This document shows, in pieces, positions 52,366-59,917 of a DNA stretch of 64,000 nucleotides. Under the pieces are notes generated by a model. It worked only from the letters and a program-made list of their open reading frames with translations, was not told where the DNA came from and did not search any database. Source of the stretch: CAZLDI01 sp964558415 (GTDB taxonomy: Bacteria > Chloroflexota > Dehalococcoidia > SM23-28-2 > RBG-16-64-32). Made by a program: the position numbers and the translations under genes. The stretch lies in the NCBI GenBank assembly GCA_964558415.1, contig CAZLDI010000012.1:42097-106096 (forward strand), in the 5' to 3' direction. How positions within the stretch are numbered: position 1 is the first letter of the stretch; the number at the start of each line of letters is the position of its first letter.

Positions 52366-52371
52366 TTCGGC

Positions 52372-52422
52372 TTGCCCGAGGCTTGGTGGATGCTATACTA
52401 CTTCGGGTGATTTATTTCACAC
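52372..52422 (+). promoter_or_regulatory. etfBA promoter (TTGCCC-16-TATACT) with Rex-like operator at the start site
   Basis: TTGCCC (52372-52377) and TATACT (52394-52399) are 16 bp apart. Just downstream, GTGATTTATTTCAC (52407-52420) has intact GTGA and TCAC Rex half-sites with the correct 6-bp centre; the flanking GG and AC differ from the consensus TT and AA. It would cover the transcription start, a classic repressor position. Rex control is inferred. Confidence 0.6.
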
Positions 52423-52481
52423 ACTAGCCGCGCCCGTCCGGACACCGTGCGCCCCCTCACCCAGAAGGAGAAAATCCGCCG

Positions 52482-53273
52482 ATGCCCCACATCATCTGTC
52501 TGGCGAAGCAGGTGCCGGACCCGGAGACGCCTGCCTCCCAGTTCAAAGTGGACGAGGCCGCGAAGAAGGTCCTGCCCGTGCCCGGCATCCAGCCGGTGCC
52601 GAGCCAGTTCGACACAATCGGTGTTGAAGCTGCGCTGCGCATCAAGGACAACATCCCCGATGCCGTCATCACGATCATCAGCGTCGGCCCCGACTCCTCC
52701 CGCGATACGATCAAGCACTGCCTGGCGATGGGCGCCGACGAAGGCATCCACATCAACGACCCCGCGCTTGCTAACGCCGACCACTGGGCGACGGCGGAGG
52801 TGCTGGCCGCCACCATTCAGAAGATCGCCCCGTACGACCTGATAATCGCTGGTCGGCAGGCGGTGGACTGGGACATGGGCGTCGTCGGCTCGACCATCGC
52901 GGAGATCATCGGCGCACCCGTAGTCACGATCGCCAAGCAGATCGCTCTCGCGGACGGCAAAGTGACCGTCGAGCGCGTCCTGCTGGACGGATTCGAGACC
53001 GTGGAAGCGACGACGCCCTGTGTCGTGACCGTGAGCAACGAGCTGGGCGAGCCGCGCTACCCGCAGCTCCGCCAGATCATGGCAGCCGCAAAGAAAGAAG
53101 TGAAAGCCTGGACGCTCGCGGACCTCGGCATCGGGACGCCGCAGAACCGCGTGAACCTCGAAGCTCTTTTCGTTCCGGACACGACCGTCGAGACAGAGTG
53201 GATCGACGGCGACAGCGCCCGGGAGAAGGCTGAGAAACTGGCCGTCCGCCTGCACGAAGCAAAGCTGATTTAG
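52482..53273 (+). CDS. etfB: Electron transfer flavoprotein, beta subunit
   Basis: 263 residues, AGAAGGAG ribosome site. PHIICLAKQVPDPE at the N terminus, QFDTIGVEAALRIKD, LAMGADEGIHINDP, IIAGRQAVDWDMGVVGSTIA (AMP/FAD region) and the final domain of the beta family are present. EtfAB moves electrons from acyl-CoA and other dehydrogenases toward quinone. Forms an operon with etfA 10 bp downstream. Confidence 0.95.
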   Translation: MPHIICLAKQVPDPETPASQFKVDEAAKKVLPVPGIQPVPSQFDTIGVEAALRIKDNIPDAVITIISVGPDSSRDTIKHCLAMGADEGIHINDPALANADHWATAEVLAATIQKIAPYDLIIAGRQAVDWDMGVVGSTIAEIIGAPVVTIAKQIALADGKVTVERVLLDGFETVEATTPCVVTVSNELGEPRYPQLRQIMAAAKKEVKAWTLADLGIGTPQNRVNLEALFVPDTTVETEWIDGDSAREKAEKLAVRLHEAKLI

Positions 53274-53283
53274 GAGACGACGA

Positions 53284-54264
53284 ATGCCAAGCGGAATACT
53301 CGTATTCGGAGAAGCGACTGAGGACGGGCGTCTCAACCCCGTGACCGCGGAGTTGATCGGCGCAGGCACGCGGCTGGGTGGCCCCGTGACCTGCGCGCTT
53401 CTCGGGTCGGGCGTCGAAGGGCTCGCCCAGGACTGCGTGGCCGCCGGCGCCGCCAGGGTGATCGTCGTCGATGACGCGCTCCTCAAGGACTACCAGGGTG
53501 ACACCTTCATGCCCGCCGCAGAGCGCATCGCGAAGGAGACCCAGCCCTCCATAGTGCTCCTCGGCCAGACGATGATCGGCCGCGACCTCGCCCCGCGCCT
53601 GGCCCAGCGGCTGGGCACCGCGGTCGCGATGGACTGCGTTGCGCTGGAGAAGCAAGGCGACAAGCTCATCGCAGAGCGCCCCTGCTATGGCGGCAGCGCC
53701 CGCGCTCGCTACTCGATCAACGGCTCCCCTCAGATGGCCACCGTGAGGGCCAAGGCGCAGGAGCCACTGGAGCGAGACGCCGGGCGGCAGGGTGAGATCA
53801 TCAAGCAGGCAGCCGGCGTGGACCCCTCCGCTGTCCGCACGAAGATTCTGAACCGGCGCAAGGAGAAGTCAGAGGGGGTCCGCCTGGAGGACGCGAAGGT
53901 CGTCGTCAGCGGCGGCCGCGGCCTGGGCGGGCCGGAAGGCTTCCAGCCGCTGGAGGAGCTGGCCGGCGTACTGGGCGGCGCGGTCGGCGCCAGCCGCGCT
54001 GTCTGCGACCTGGGCTGGTATCCGGTGGCTGCGCAGGTAGGTCTCACAGGCAAAGTGGTCACGCCCGACCTCTACATCGCCGTCGGCATCTCCGGCGCCA
54101 GCCAGCATATGGCCGGCATCTCCTCCGTTAAGAACATCGTCTCCATCAACAAAGACGCAGACGCCAGCATCTTCAAGGCCTCGCGCTACGCTGTAGTCGG
54201 GGATTGGAAAGAGATCATCCCGGCCTTCGCGGCGAAGGTGAAGGAGCTCAAGGCGGCTGGCTAA
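53284..54264 (+). CDS. etfA: Electron transfer flavoprotein, alpha subunit
   Basis: 326 residues. The C-terminal FAD domain is textbook: GGRGLGGPEGFQPLEELA, GASRAVCDLGWYP, VGLTGKVVTPDLYIAVGISG and QHMAGISSVKNIVSINKD. The N-terminal domain is the alpha/beta ETF fold. With EtfB it would accept electrons from fatty-acid or amino-acid oxidation, consistent with the thiolase found elsewhere in the window. Confidence 0.96.
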   Translation: MPSGILVFGEATEDGRLNPVTAELIGAGTRLGGPVTCALLGSGVEGLAQDCVAAGAARVIVVDDALLKDYQGDTFMPAAERIAKETQPSIVLLGQTMIGRDLAPRLAQRLGTAVAMDCVALEKQGDKLIAERPCYGGSARARYSINGSPQMATVRAKAQEPLERDAGRQGEIIKQAAGVDPSAVRTKILNRRKEKSEGVRLEDAKVVVSGGRGLGGPEGFQPLEELAGVLGGAVGASRAVCDLGWYPVAAQVGLTGKVVTPDLYIAVGISGASQHMAGISSVKNIVSINKDADASIFKASRYAVVGDWKEIIPAFAAKVKELKAAG

Positions 54265-54324
54265 GCCAACCGCGTCGCGATATGGCTCACAGGCTGGCTC
54301 GAAACCCGCCTGGACGACCGTTCG

Positions 54325-54777
54325 ATGGCTGACATCACCATCCGCGCTGCTACCGAAGAAGACGAATCCGCCGTCCTGACACTGATCGAGGAGTTGTTCG
54401 CTCCGCCCGGCGCGCGCGCGCCGGGTTACACGCCTGAGCGCGGGGTCACAGGCTTTCGCCATGCCGTGCTGGACCGTGACGCAGACGTGCTGCTGGCCGT
54501 CGAAGGCGGCACGATCGTCGGTCTGGCCTCCGTCTACGCGGACATTCTTTCCATCCGCTACGGGCCGCGCTGCTGGCTCCAGGACCTCGTCGTCACCTCG
54601 TCACACCGGGGCCGCGGCGCCGGCCGCATGCTGATCGCAGCCGCGACGGACTGGGCGCGCGACCGTGGCTGCACGCACCTTGAGCTGGCTTCCGGCGCGG
54701 GGAGAAAGGACGCTCACCGCTTCTACCTGCGCGAAGGGATGGCGCAGGCGTACAACTTCAGCCGGCAGATCGAGTAG
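54325..54777 (+). CDS. GNAT-family N-acetyltransferase
   Basis: 150 residues. ITIRAATEEDESAVLTLIEE opens the fold, WLQDLVVTSSHRGRGAGRMLI contains the acetyl-CoA pyrophosphate-binding R-G-x-G-x-G/A motif, and FYLREGMAQAYNFSR closes it. Acceptor unknown. It lies 60 bp after etfA and may be read from the same transcript; it converges on the MazEF pair. Confidence 0.9.
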   Translation: MADITIRAATEEDESAVLTLIEELFAPPGARAPGYTPERGVTGFRHAVLDRDADVLLAVEGGTIVGLASVYADILSIRYGPRCWLQDLVVTSSHRGRGAGRMLIAAATDWARDRGCTHLELASGAGRKDAHRFYLREGMAQAYNFSRQIE

Positions 54778-54786
54778 CGTCGCAAC

Positions 54787-55128
54787 CTAGTCCAGAAGAC
54801 CGAAGCTGTAGTGCAGCGCCGTGTCCACCTCTTCCATCTTGTCCCGCGTCAATTGACCTGCGCGGCGACCGAGTCGGTCCATCGTTATCGTGCGAAGCTG
54901 GTCGAGCATCACGGAGGAGGCCCGAGAGAGGCCGCTTTCCTTCGGGCTAACGAATACTCTAAACACATACTCGGATCGGTGTTTCGATGTTAGCGCGGCG
55001 ACGATAGTGGTGGAGGCATACTGGTTGCCCGCATCGTTTTGGATGATCAGCGCGGGCCGCACGCCTCCCTGCTCGAACCCTCGCCCGGGATCGAAGCTCA
55101 CGTAATATATCTCGCCTCGTTCAGTCAA
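54787..55128 (-). CDS. mazF: MazF/PemK-type endoribonuclease toxin
   Basis: 113 residues from a TTG that overlaps the antitoxin frame by 8 bp. RGEIYYVSFDPGRGFEQGGVRPALII and NQYASTTIVAALTSK are the conserved SH3-like MazF blocks; LDQLRTITMDRLGRRAGQL is the usual C-terminal region. MazF toxins cut mRNA at short motifs that vary between proteins. Second gene of a type II toxin-antitoxin operon. Confidence 0.9.
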   Translation of the reverse strand: MTERGEIYYVSFDPGRGFEQGGVRPALIIQNDAGNQYASTTIVAALTSKHRSEYVFRVFVSPKESGLSRASSVMLDQLRTITMDRLGRRAGQLTRDKMEEVDTALHYSFGLLD

Positions 55129-55357
55129 TCGGCCAGGTCTCCCCGGCGATCGGCCAGAACTCTTCCGCTATCTTTCGGCTCTCTTCCCTCGTTGCGATGT
55201 ATCCTTCGATCATCAGTTGCCGTATGCGCTCCCGCTCCTGTTCGATCAGCGCCTCGGCGATTACTCGACTGATCGGATGCTTCTTCCTCTTCGCCTCTTT
55301 GCGTATCTGTTCAGCGACGGCGGCTGGCAATGTAATCGTCAATCTCTGCGTACTCAT
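55121..55357 (-). CDS. Ribbon-helix-helix antitoxin (MazE-type)
   Basis: 78 residues from ATG 55357. RLTITLPAAVAEQIRKEA and ISRVIAEALIEQERERI form a ribbon-helix-helix DNA-binding domain. The C-terminal Glu/Trp-rich part (EEFWPIAGETWPID) likely blocks the toxin. The longer open frame upstream is not supported. A weak repeat GATATG (55383-55388) and CATATC (55399-55404) upstream could be an operator. Transcribed divergently from coaE. Confidence 0.85.
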   Translation of the reverse strand: MSTQRLTITLPAAVAEQIRKEAKRKKHPISRVIAEALIEQERERIRQLMIEGYIATREESRKIAEEFWPIAGETWPID

Positions 55358-55469
55358 GATGCACACATGGTAGCATACTGATGATATGGGTGGGGCATCA
55401 TATCCAGCAGGGCTTCCTGACGTCCCGCACGCGTCTACGCGCCACTCGGTTGCTGTATGCTGTGCAAAC

Positions 55470-56075
55470 ATGTACGTAATCGGACTGACCGGCGGCATCG
55501 GCAGTGGCAAGTCTACCGTCGCGACGCTACTGGCGGAGCGCGGCGCGGCGGTCCTGAGCGCCGATCTGGTCGGCCACGAGCTTTACCAGCCCGGGCGACC
55601 CGCCTGGCGAGATATTGTGGATGCGTTTGGTCGCGAGGTTGTTGCTGAGGACGGCTCGATCGACCGCAAGAAGCTGGGCGCGATCGTCTTCGCTGACCCG
55701 AAGCAGCTCCAGCGGCTCAACTCCATCACCCACCCGCGGATGAAGGAGATGATGCGCGAGAAGCTCACGGACCTCGAACGCCAGGGGATTCGCATCGCAG
55801 TACTGGAGGCGGCGCTACTATTCGACGCCGGCTGGGACGACCTGACGAACGAGGTCTGGGCAACCGTCGTTCCACCGCAGATCGCGGCGCAGCGCACGGC
55901 GGAGCGCAGCGGCCTGCCGGTGGAGCAGGTGCTCGAGCGCATCAAGTCCCAGATGAGCAACGAAGAGCGCGTCCGCCGCTCGCACCAGGTGATCAACACA
56001 GACTGCGACCTCGCCGGAACCGCCCGGCAGGTGGAGGGGCTCTGGACAGACCTGCAGAGGCGGCTTCCCGCATAG
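55470..56075 (+). CDS. coaE: Dephospho-CoA kinase
   Basis: 201 residues from ATG 55470. Walker A is IGLTGGIGSGKST at the N terminus. SADLVGHELYQPG is the dephospho-CoA region, ITHPRMKEMM and LEAALLFDAGWDDL are the conserved mid-protein blocks, and HQVINTDCDL the adenine/lid end. Last step of coenzyme A synthesis. It lies upstream of the cinA repeat region on the same strand. Confidence 0.95.
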   Translation: MYVIGLTGGIGSGKSTVATLLAERGAAVLSADLVGHELYQPGRPAWRDIVDAFGREVVAEDGSIDRKKLGAIVFADPKQLQRLNSITHPRMKEMMREKLTDLERQGIRIAVLEAALLFDAGWDDLTNEVWATVVPPQIAAQRTAERSGLPVEQVLERIKSQMSNEERVRRSHQVINTDCDLAGTARQVEGLWTDLQRRLPA

Positions 56076-56124
56076 TCGCTCGCTCGGTCGCTCCCACGAC
56101 GGCGCGAATGATATCCTCCACCCC

Positions 56125-56464
56125 ATGAAAGCCGAACCCATCTCCCACCGTCGTGTCATTCTGAGCGGCGATTCTGCTTGCCGCGTTGCAGAGCGCCCCT
56201 TCGCGAAGGAATCTGGCGGGGACAGCGGCGCGAACGGCATCTGCGCGCACCACGCTCGCCCCGTTGCATCCGTCTGCCCCCGGATATCACCCGCATGAAT
56301 GCCGAACCCATCTCCCACCGTCCTGTCATTCTGAGCGGCGATCGTGCTGGCCGCGTTGCAGAGCGCCCCTTCGCGAAAGAATCTGGCAGGGCGGGCGGTG
56401 TGAACGGCACCCGCGCGTACTGCGCTGGCCCCGTTGCGTCCCGCTGTCTCCCGATGTCATACCC
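56125..56464 (+). repeat. Two tandem 170-bp repeats that carry copies of the cinA start
   Basis: Unit 1 (56125-56294) and unit 2 (56295-56464) are each exactly 170 bp and highly similar. Each begins with ATGAA(A/T)GCCGAACCCATCT, a close copy of the real cinA start at 56465 (ATGAAGGCCGAGATCATCT), and each is preceded by a similar GATATC/GATGTC-CCC stretch. The unit body contains GTCATTCTGAGCGGCGAT and CCCCTTCGCGAA(G/A)GAATCT, which look like a dispersed repeat family. This fills the 389-bp gap between coaE and cinA; no protein seems to be encoded. Confidence 0.8.
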
Positions 56465-57721
56465 ATGAAGGCCGAGATCATCTCCGTCGGCACCGAGATC
56501 CTCCTCGGCGAGATCCTCGACACCAACGCCCAGTACATCGCCTCCCACTTGCCCGCGATCGGCATCGACATCTACTACAAGTCCGTCGTCGGCGATAACC
56601 TCGACCGCCTCACCGATACCATCGAGCGCGCCCTTCAGCGGTCCGACGTCGTCATCATGACCGGTGGCCTCGGCCCGACCGAGGATGACCTCACTCGCGA
56701 GGCGATCGCGCAGGCGCTGGGCGAGGAGCTGTTCGTCGATGCGGACGCCGAGAAAGCGCTGCGGGCGTTCTTCTCGGCGCGCGGTGTTGGCTTCCCCGGC
56801 CGCAACGTCAAGCAGGCCATGCTCATCCCCTCCGCGACGGCGATCCCGAACCCGCGCGGCACCGCCCCCGGCTGGTGGGTCGAGAAGAACGCCGCCGGCG
56901 CTCTCGGCGCCGGGCAGTACATCATTGCGATGCCCGGCCCGCCCAGTGAGATGACCCGCATGTGGGAGATCGAGGTCGAGCCGAAGCTATCGGCGCTGGC
57001 GGGTCAGGGCGTCCTCGTCTCGCGCGTGCTCAAGACGATCGGCGTCGGCGAGAGCCACATCGACGAGATGGTCGCGCCGCTGCTCAAGTCGGCCAACCCC
57101 TCGATCGGCGTCTACGCCAAGCCGGACGGCGTCTACCTGCGCCTCGCCGCCAAGGCGGAGACGCGCGAGCAGGCCGCTCTGCTGATCGCGCCGGTGGAGG
57201 AGCGCGCACGGAACATCCTCGGGCAGGTCGTCTGGGGCGCCGACGACGACACGCTCGAGGCGGTCATCGGCCGGCTGCTGAACGAGCACGGCCTGACGCT
57301 CGCGACGATGGAGTCGGCTACGGGCGGCCTGCTTGCGTCCACGATCACGGACCAGCCCGGGAGCTCGTCCTACTTCAAGGGCGGCCACGTCGCCTACACC
57401 GCCAAGATGAAGATGGGCCTCGGCGTCAGCGCGGAGCTCATCGAGCGCCACGGCGTCGTCAGCGGCGAAGTCGCCGGCGACATGGCGCGCGCCGCCCGCA
57501 ACAGCCTGGACGCCGACTACGGCATCGGCGTCACCGGCGTCGCCGGCCCGGACGAGCTCGAGGGCAAGCCGCCCGGCACGATGCACATCGCCGTCCACGA
57601 CGGCCGCGCCCCGGAGCTGATCAGCTACCAGTTCTACCAGGGCCGACCGGCCACCAAACGCCGCGCCGTCACCAGCGCGCTGTTCTTGCTGCGCCGCAGC
57701 ATCCTCGTCCACAAGGCGTAG
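56465..57721 (+). CDS. cinA: CinA-family protein (competence/damage-inducible; NMN deamidase-type C terminus)
   Basis: 418 residues from ATG 56465. The N-terminal MoCF-like/COG1058 domain has AEIISVGTEILLGEILDTN and MTGGLGPTEDDLTREAIAQ; this part hydrolyses ADP-ribose in related proteins. The C-terminal CinA domain (about 255-418) has TLATMESATGGLLAS, the NMN deamidase Ser-type region, and YGIGVTGVAGPDELEGKPPGT. The stop codon TAG is the last three bases of the GTAG that begins the first REP copy. An open frame continues upstream through the repeats but is not needed. Confidence 0.93.
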   Translation: MKAEIISVGTEILLGEILDTNAQYIASHLPAIGIDIYYKSVVGDNLDRLTDTIERALQRSDVVIMTGGLGPTEDDLTREAIAQALGEELFVDADAEKALRAFFSARGVGFPGRNVKQAMLIPSATAIPNPRGTAPGWWVEKNAAGALGAGQYIIAMPGPPSEMTRMWEIEVEPKLSALAGQGVLVSRVLKTIGVGESHIDEMVAPLLKSANPSIGVYAKPDGVYLRLAAKAETREQAALLIAPVEERARNILGQVVWGADDDTLEAVIGRLLNEHGLTLATMESATGGLLASTITDQPGSSSYFKGGHVAYTAKMKMGLGVSAELIERHGVVSGEVAGDMARAARNSLDADYGIGVTGVAGPDELEGKPPGTMHIAVHDGRAPELISYQFYQGRPATKRRAVTSALFLLRRSILVHKA

Positions 57722-57775
57722 GGGCGCCTGCTCGCTGCGCCCTCGTCGTAGGGGCGCTCGCCTGCTGCGCCCTAA
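57718..57775 (+). repeat. REP sequences upstream of the RAYT gene (two copies)
   Basis: Two units start with GTAGGGGCGC at 57718 and 57748 and end in CTGCGCCCT, each a GTAG tetranucleotide followed by a GGGCGC/GCGCCC hairpin. They are close relatives of the three units after the transposase gene. The first GTAG includes the cinA stop codon. The following stretch to 57874 shows no gene. Confidence 0.8.
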
Positions 57776-57874
57776 CCCCCGTTATCGCCCTCTTTGCTGA
57801 CTGTTCGTAGATCGCCCGTTTCGGTGACATTCGCCTCTTGAGGATTCCATCTCTTCAAGCCATCATGTGCGCCA

Positions 57875-58381
57875 GTGAAATACGACCCGAAGGTCCACCA
57901 TCGCCACTCTATACGCCTCCCCGGATACAGCTACTCTAGCGCCGCGGCGTATTTCGTGACCGTGTGCACACACGCACGCGAGCTAACTCTCCAAAACCCT
58001 GACACCGCGAACGCCATTCGTGAGGCGTGGGAGACCTTGCCGCGTCGATTCTCGGACGTGTCCCTCGATGAATTCGTCATCATGCCAAATCACTTTCATG
58101 GAATCATTGTCATCCAGACACCTGGCGTGGTTCAGGGCGCAGCAAGCAGCGCCCCTACATTGGGCCGCGTCATGCGCGCATTCAAATCGGTCTCAGCCAT
58201 CGAAGCGAATAGAATCCTTTACCGCAGCGAGAGGCCCTTCTGGCAGCGGAATTACTACGAAAGAATCGTCCGGAACGAAGACGAATTGAACCGCATGCGG
58301 CAGTACATCCAGGACAACCCGTTTCGGTGGGCGGAAGATCCTGACCACCCCGACAACGTTCGGACAGTCCCGGAATCGTAG
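57875..58381 (+). CDS. REP-associated tyrosine transposase (RAYT, Y1/HUH family)
   Basis: 168 residues. The HUH motif lies in VIMPNHFHGII (residues 68-78), with His 73 and His 75 for metal. Candidate catalytic tyrosines lie in WQRNYYERIV (127/128) and RQYIQDNPF (144); the last block is typical of the family. RAYTs cut and join REP hairpins next to a GTAG tetranucleotide. REP units flank the gene on both sides, and its own TAG stop lies inside the first downstream GTAG. The start codon is GTG or the frame's upstream equivalent. Confidence 0.88.
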   Translation: MKYDPKVHHRHSIRLPGYSYSSAAAYFVTVCTHARELTLQNPDTANAIREAWETLPRRFSDVSLDEFVIMPNHFHGIIVIQTPGVVQGAASSAPTLGRVMRAFKSVSAIEANRILYRSERPFWQRNYYERIVRNEDELNRMRQYIQDNPFRWAEDPDHPDNVRTVPES

Positions 58382-58460
58382 GGGCGCATGCTTGCCGCGC
58401 CCTAACGTAGGGGCGCATGCTTGCCGCACCCTAACGTAGGGGCGCATGCTTGCCGCGCCC
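58378..58460 (+). repeat. Three tandem REP sequences (29-bp period) downstream of the RAYT gene
   Basis: GTAGGGGCGCATGCTTGCCG begins at 58378, 58407 and 58436, a strict 29-bp period. Each unit ends CGC(G/A)CCC(T/C), giving a GGGCGC/GCGCCC stem; only one base differs in the second copy. GTAG next to a hairpin is what RAYT transposases recognise. The remaining bases to the next gene (58603) carry a promoter but no gene. Confidence 0.88.
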
Positions 58461-58541
58461 CCGCGTGTCGTGGCCCAATGGGCGGGCACCGCCACTCCTT
58501 GCGGCGCCGATTCTTCTGGCCACGCACGAACGACAACCTCG

Positions 58542-58570
58542 TTCCCGTCTGCGCCAACCTCCGCTATACT
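58542..58570 (+). promoter_or_regulatory. Possible promoter for the PPOX-family gene
   Basis: TATACT at 58565-58570 with TTCCCG (58542-58547) 17 bp upstream. The -10 is good and the -35 weak. Predicted transcription start is about 25 nt before the GTG start codon, leaving room for the GAGAGG ribosome site. Confidence 0.4.
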
Positions 58571-58603
58571 TTCGCCCAAACGCCCGACTTCGAGAGGTAG
58601 CTC

Positions 58604-59092
58604 GTGCCAGACCAACTCCCCGCTCCGGAGGTAGAGCGCTTCCTGCGCGGCCGCCACGTCGCCGTCGTCACCACCATCAACGCCGACGGCACGCCGCTGC
58701 AGACGCCCGTCTGGTACCTCTACCGCGACGGCGCGATCTACGTCCGCACCAACTCCCGCAGCGCCAAGGTGCGCAACCTGCGCCGCGACCCTCGGGTCAG
58801 CGTCTGCGTGCAGGACGAGCGGCCCCCGTATCGCGGCGTAACGGTGCGCGGCAAGGCCCGCATCGAGCCCGACCGCCCGGAGTTGTCGGCCGCCATGTCG
58901 CGCAACTACCTCGGCGCCGTCGCCGGCTTCTTCTACCTGCGCCTGCGCACCCGCCACCAGATCGAGGACGACCCCGACACGATCGTCGTGATCGAGCCGA
59001 ACGGGAAGCACGGCTGGGACTACCGCCCCCAGACCCCGCTCCTGGGCCGCGTCTGGCTGGCGCTGAAAAGCGTCCTGCCGCCGTGGCTGTAG
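58604..59092 (+). CDS. PPOX-class (pyridoxamine oxidase-like) probable F420-dependent enzyme
   Basis: 162 residues from GTG 58604. The split-barrel fold is indicated by FLRGRHVAVVTTINADGTP, TPVWYLYRDGAIYVRTN, KVRNLRRDPRVSVCVQD and GVTVRGKARI. This arrangement is typical of the F420-binding PPOX proteins of actinobacteria and Chloroflexota; FMN or heme binding cannot be excluded. The TAG stop is part of a GTAGGGGC that looks like a truncated REP unit (59089-59096). Confidence 0.87.
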   Translation: MPDQLPAPEVERFLRGRHVAVVTTINADGTPLQTPVWYLYRDGAIYVRTNSRSAKVRNLRRDPRVSVCVQDERPPYRGVTVRGKARIEPDRPELSAAMSRNYLGAVAGFFYLRLRTRHQIEDDPDTIVVIEPNGKHGWDYRPQTPLLGRVWLALKSVLPPWL

Positions 59093-59123
59093 GGGCAGCC
59101 AGGGGTCAATCATCGAGCTATGG

Positions 59124-59546
59124 CTATCTAATCTTTGACTGAACCTCTTCTGTGGTGCCCGGGGATTGATTGTCCCGTGGTGTGGATTTCCGTTTTTTCT
59201 CGTGAGTTTCGGTGTTCTGGACGATTGAGCCAGCATCATCAACGGGGGGCAGGAGGATCAATCCTTCGACCCCGCTCAGGACAGATCCTTCGGCACGGAG
59301 CCTGGCGCTGCCGCGTGTGAGACCGCGGGCGATGACCTGGCTGAGGATGTAGGCGGCGAGCTCGTCCGCCTTGCGGCCGCGAGCCTCATGGCGGTCGGCG
59401 AGGCGGAGGAGGGACTCGCGGGCGGCGGGGCTGGCGGCGAGGAGGGCGCCGAGACGCGCGAACTGGCGGGAGTAGCCGCCGTGTTTGAGCGCATTCATGT
59501 TGCCTTTGGGCGCGCCTGCGCCGGGTCTACGTCCTCCACGGGGCAT
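59124..59546 (-). CDS. Small protein with GAPKGN-NALKHG motif, unknown function
   Basis: 140 residues from ATG 59546 (an upstream ATG at 59576 adds a Gly-rich leader). It starts GGRRPGAGAPKGNMNALKHGGYS, a motif seen in small phage- and plasmid-linked proteins, followed by a helical part (LGALLAASPAARESLLRLAD, DELAAYILSQVIARG). Residues GSVLSGVEGLI are encoded by a copy of the CCTTCGAC dispersed repeat (59263-59284), so the C-terminal third may be altered. Role unknown. Confidence 0.6.
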   Translation of the reverse strand: MPRGGRRPGAGAPKGNMNALKHGGYSRQFARLGALLAASPAARESLLRLADRHEARGRKADELAAYILSQVIARGLTRGSARLRAEGSVLSGVEGLILLPPVDDAGSIVQNTETHEKKRKSTPRDNQSPGTTEEVQSKIR

Positions 59547-59614
59547 CCTCCCACCACCTCCTCCGAATTGGCCCACCGATGACGCCGAGGCACAGAGGGC
59601 AAGTCAGATCCGTA

Positions 59615-59643
59615 TTGACAGTCTAGCACATATGTTCTATGCT
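59615..59643 (+). promoter_or_regulatory. Strong promoter TTGACA-17-TATGCT, probably driving a leaderless message
   Basis: TTGACA (59615-59620) and TATGCT (59638-59643) are exactly 17 bp apart, the best consensus promoter on this side of the window. The predicted start, about 59650, lies 4 nt before an ATG at 59654. It also shows that an ATG at 59639 inside the -10 cannot be the start codon. Confidence 0.65.
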
Positions 59644-59653
59644 TAGCAAGCAG

Positions 59654-59905
59654 ATGAAGGCGCTGGATTACGCGATGCGCACGAAGAACTGGGAGCTTGC
59701 GGCGCTCTGCCTGGCGATCGGGGTGGTGGAGGCGCTGAACGAGCTGCCGCGTGATTCGGTGGATGAGATGCTGGCGCTGCTGGCGCCGGACCCGCCGGTG
59801 AGGCAGGCAGGGGCTGAGTCCCGCCCGGCGGACGGACAGGAAGGCAGCACGGGGAGGCGGGAGCGGTTGCGGGGCAGGCAGCCCTTCGGCAGAGCTCCCT
59901 CCTGA
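59654..59905 (+). CDS. Small helical protein, unknown
   Basis: 83 residues from ATG 59654, fixed by the promoter position. The N-terminal part is a helix pair (MKALDYAMRTKNWELAALCL, AIGVVEALNELPRDSVDEML); the C-terminal half is rich in Pro, Gly and Arg and looks disordered. No family recognised. It lies 12 bp before the next small gene and probably shares its transcript. Confidence 0.55.
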   Translation: MKALDYAMRTKNWELAALCLAIGVVEALNELPRDSVDEMLALLAPDPPVRQAGAESRPADGQEGSTGRRERLRGRQPFGRAPS

Positions 59906-59917
59906 GGCGGGTCAGAA

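Noticed and set aside
56186..56464. N-terminal extension of CinA through the tandem repeats
   Set aside because: The frame is open but the translation is repeat DNA, and CinA family members start at the ATG at 56465.
58378..58460. Three regularly spaced repeats that could be read as a small CRISPR array
   Set aside because: The 29-bp units are directly contiguous with no spacers, each has the GTAG-hairpin form of a REP, and they flank a REP transposase. No cas genes are present.
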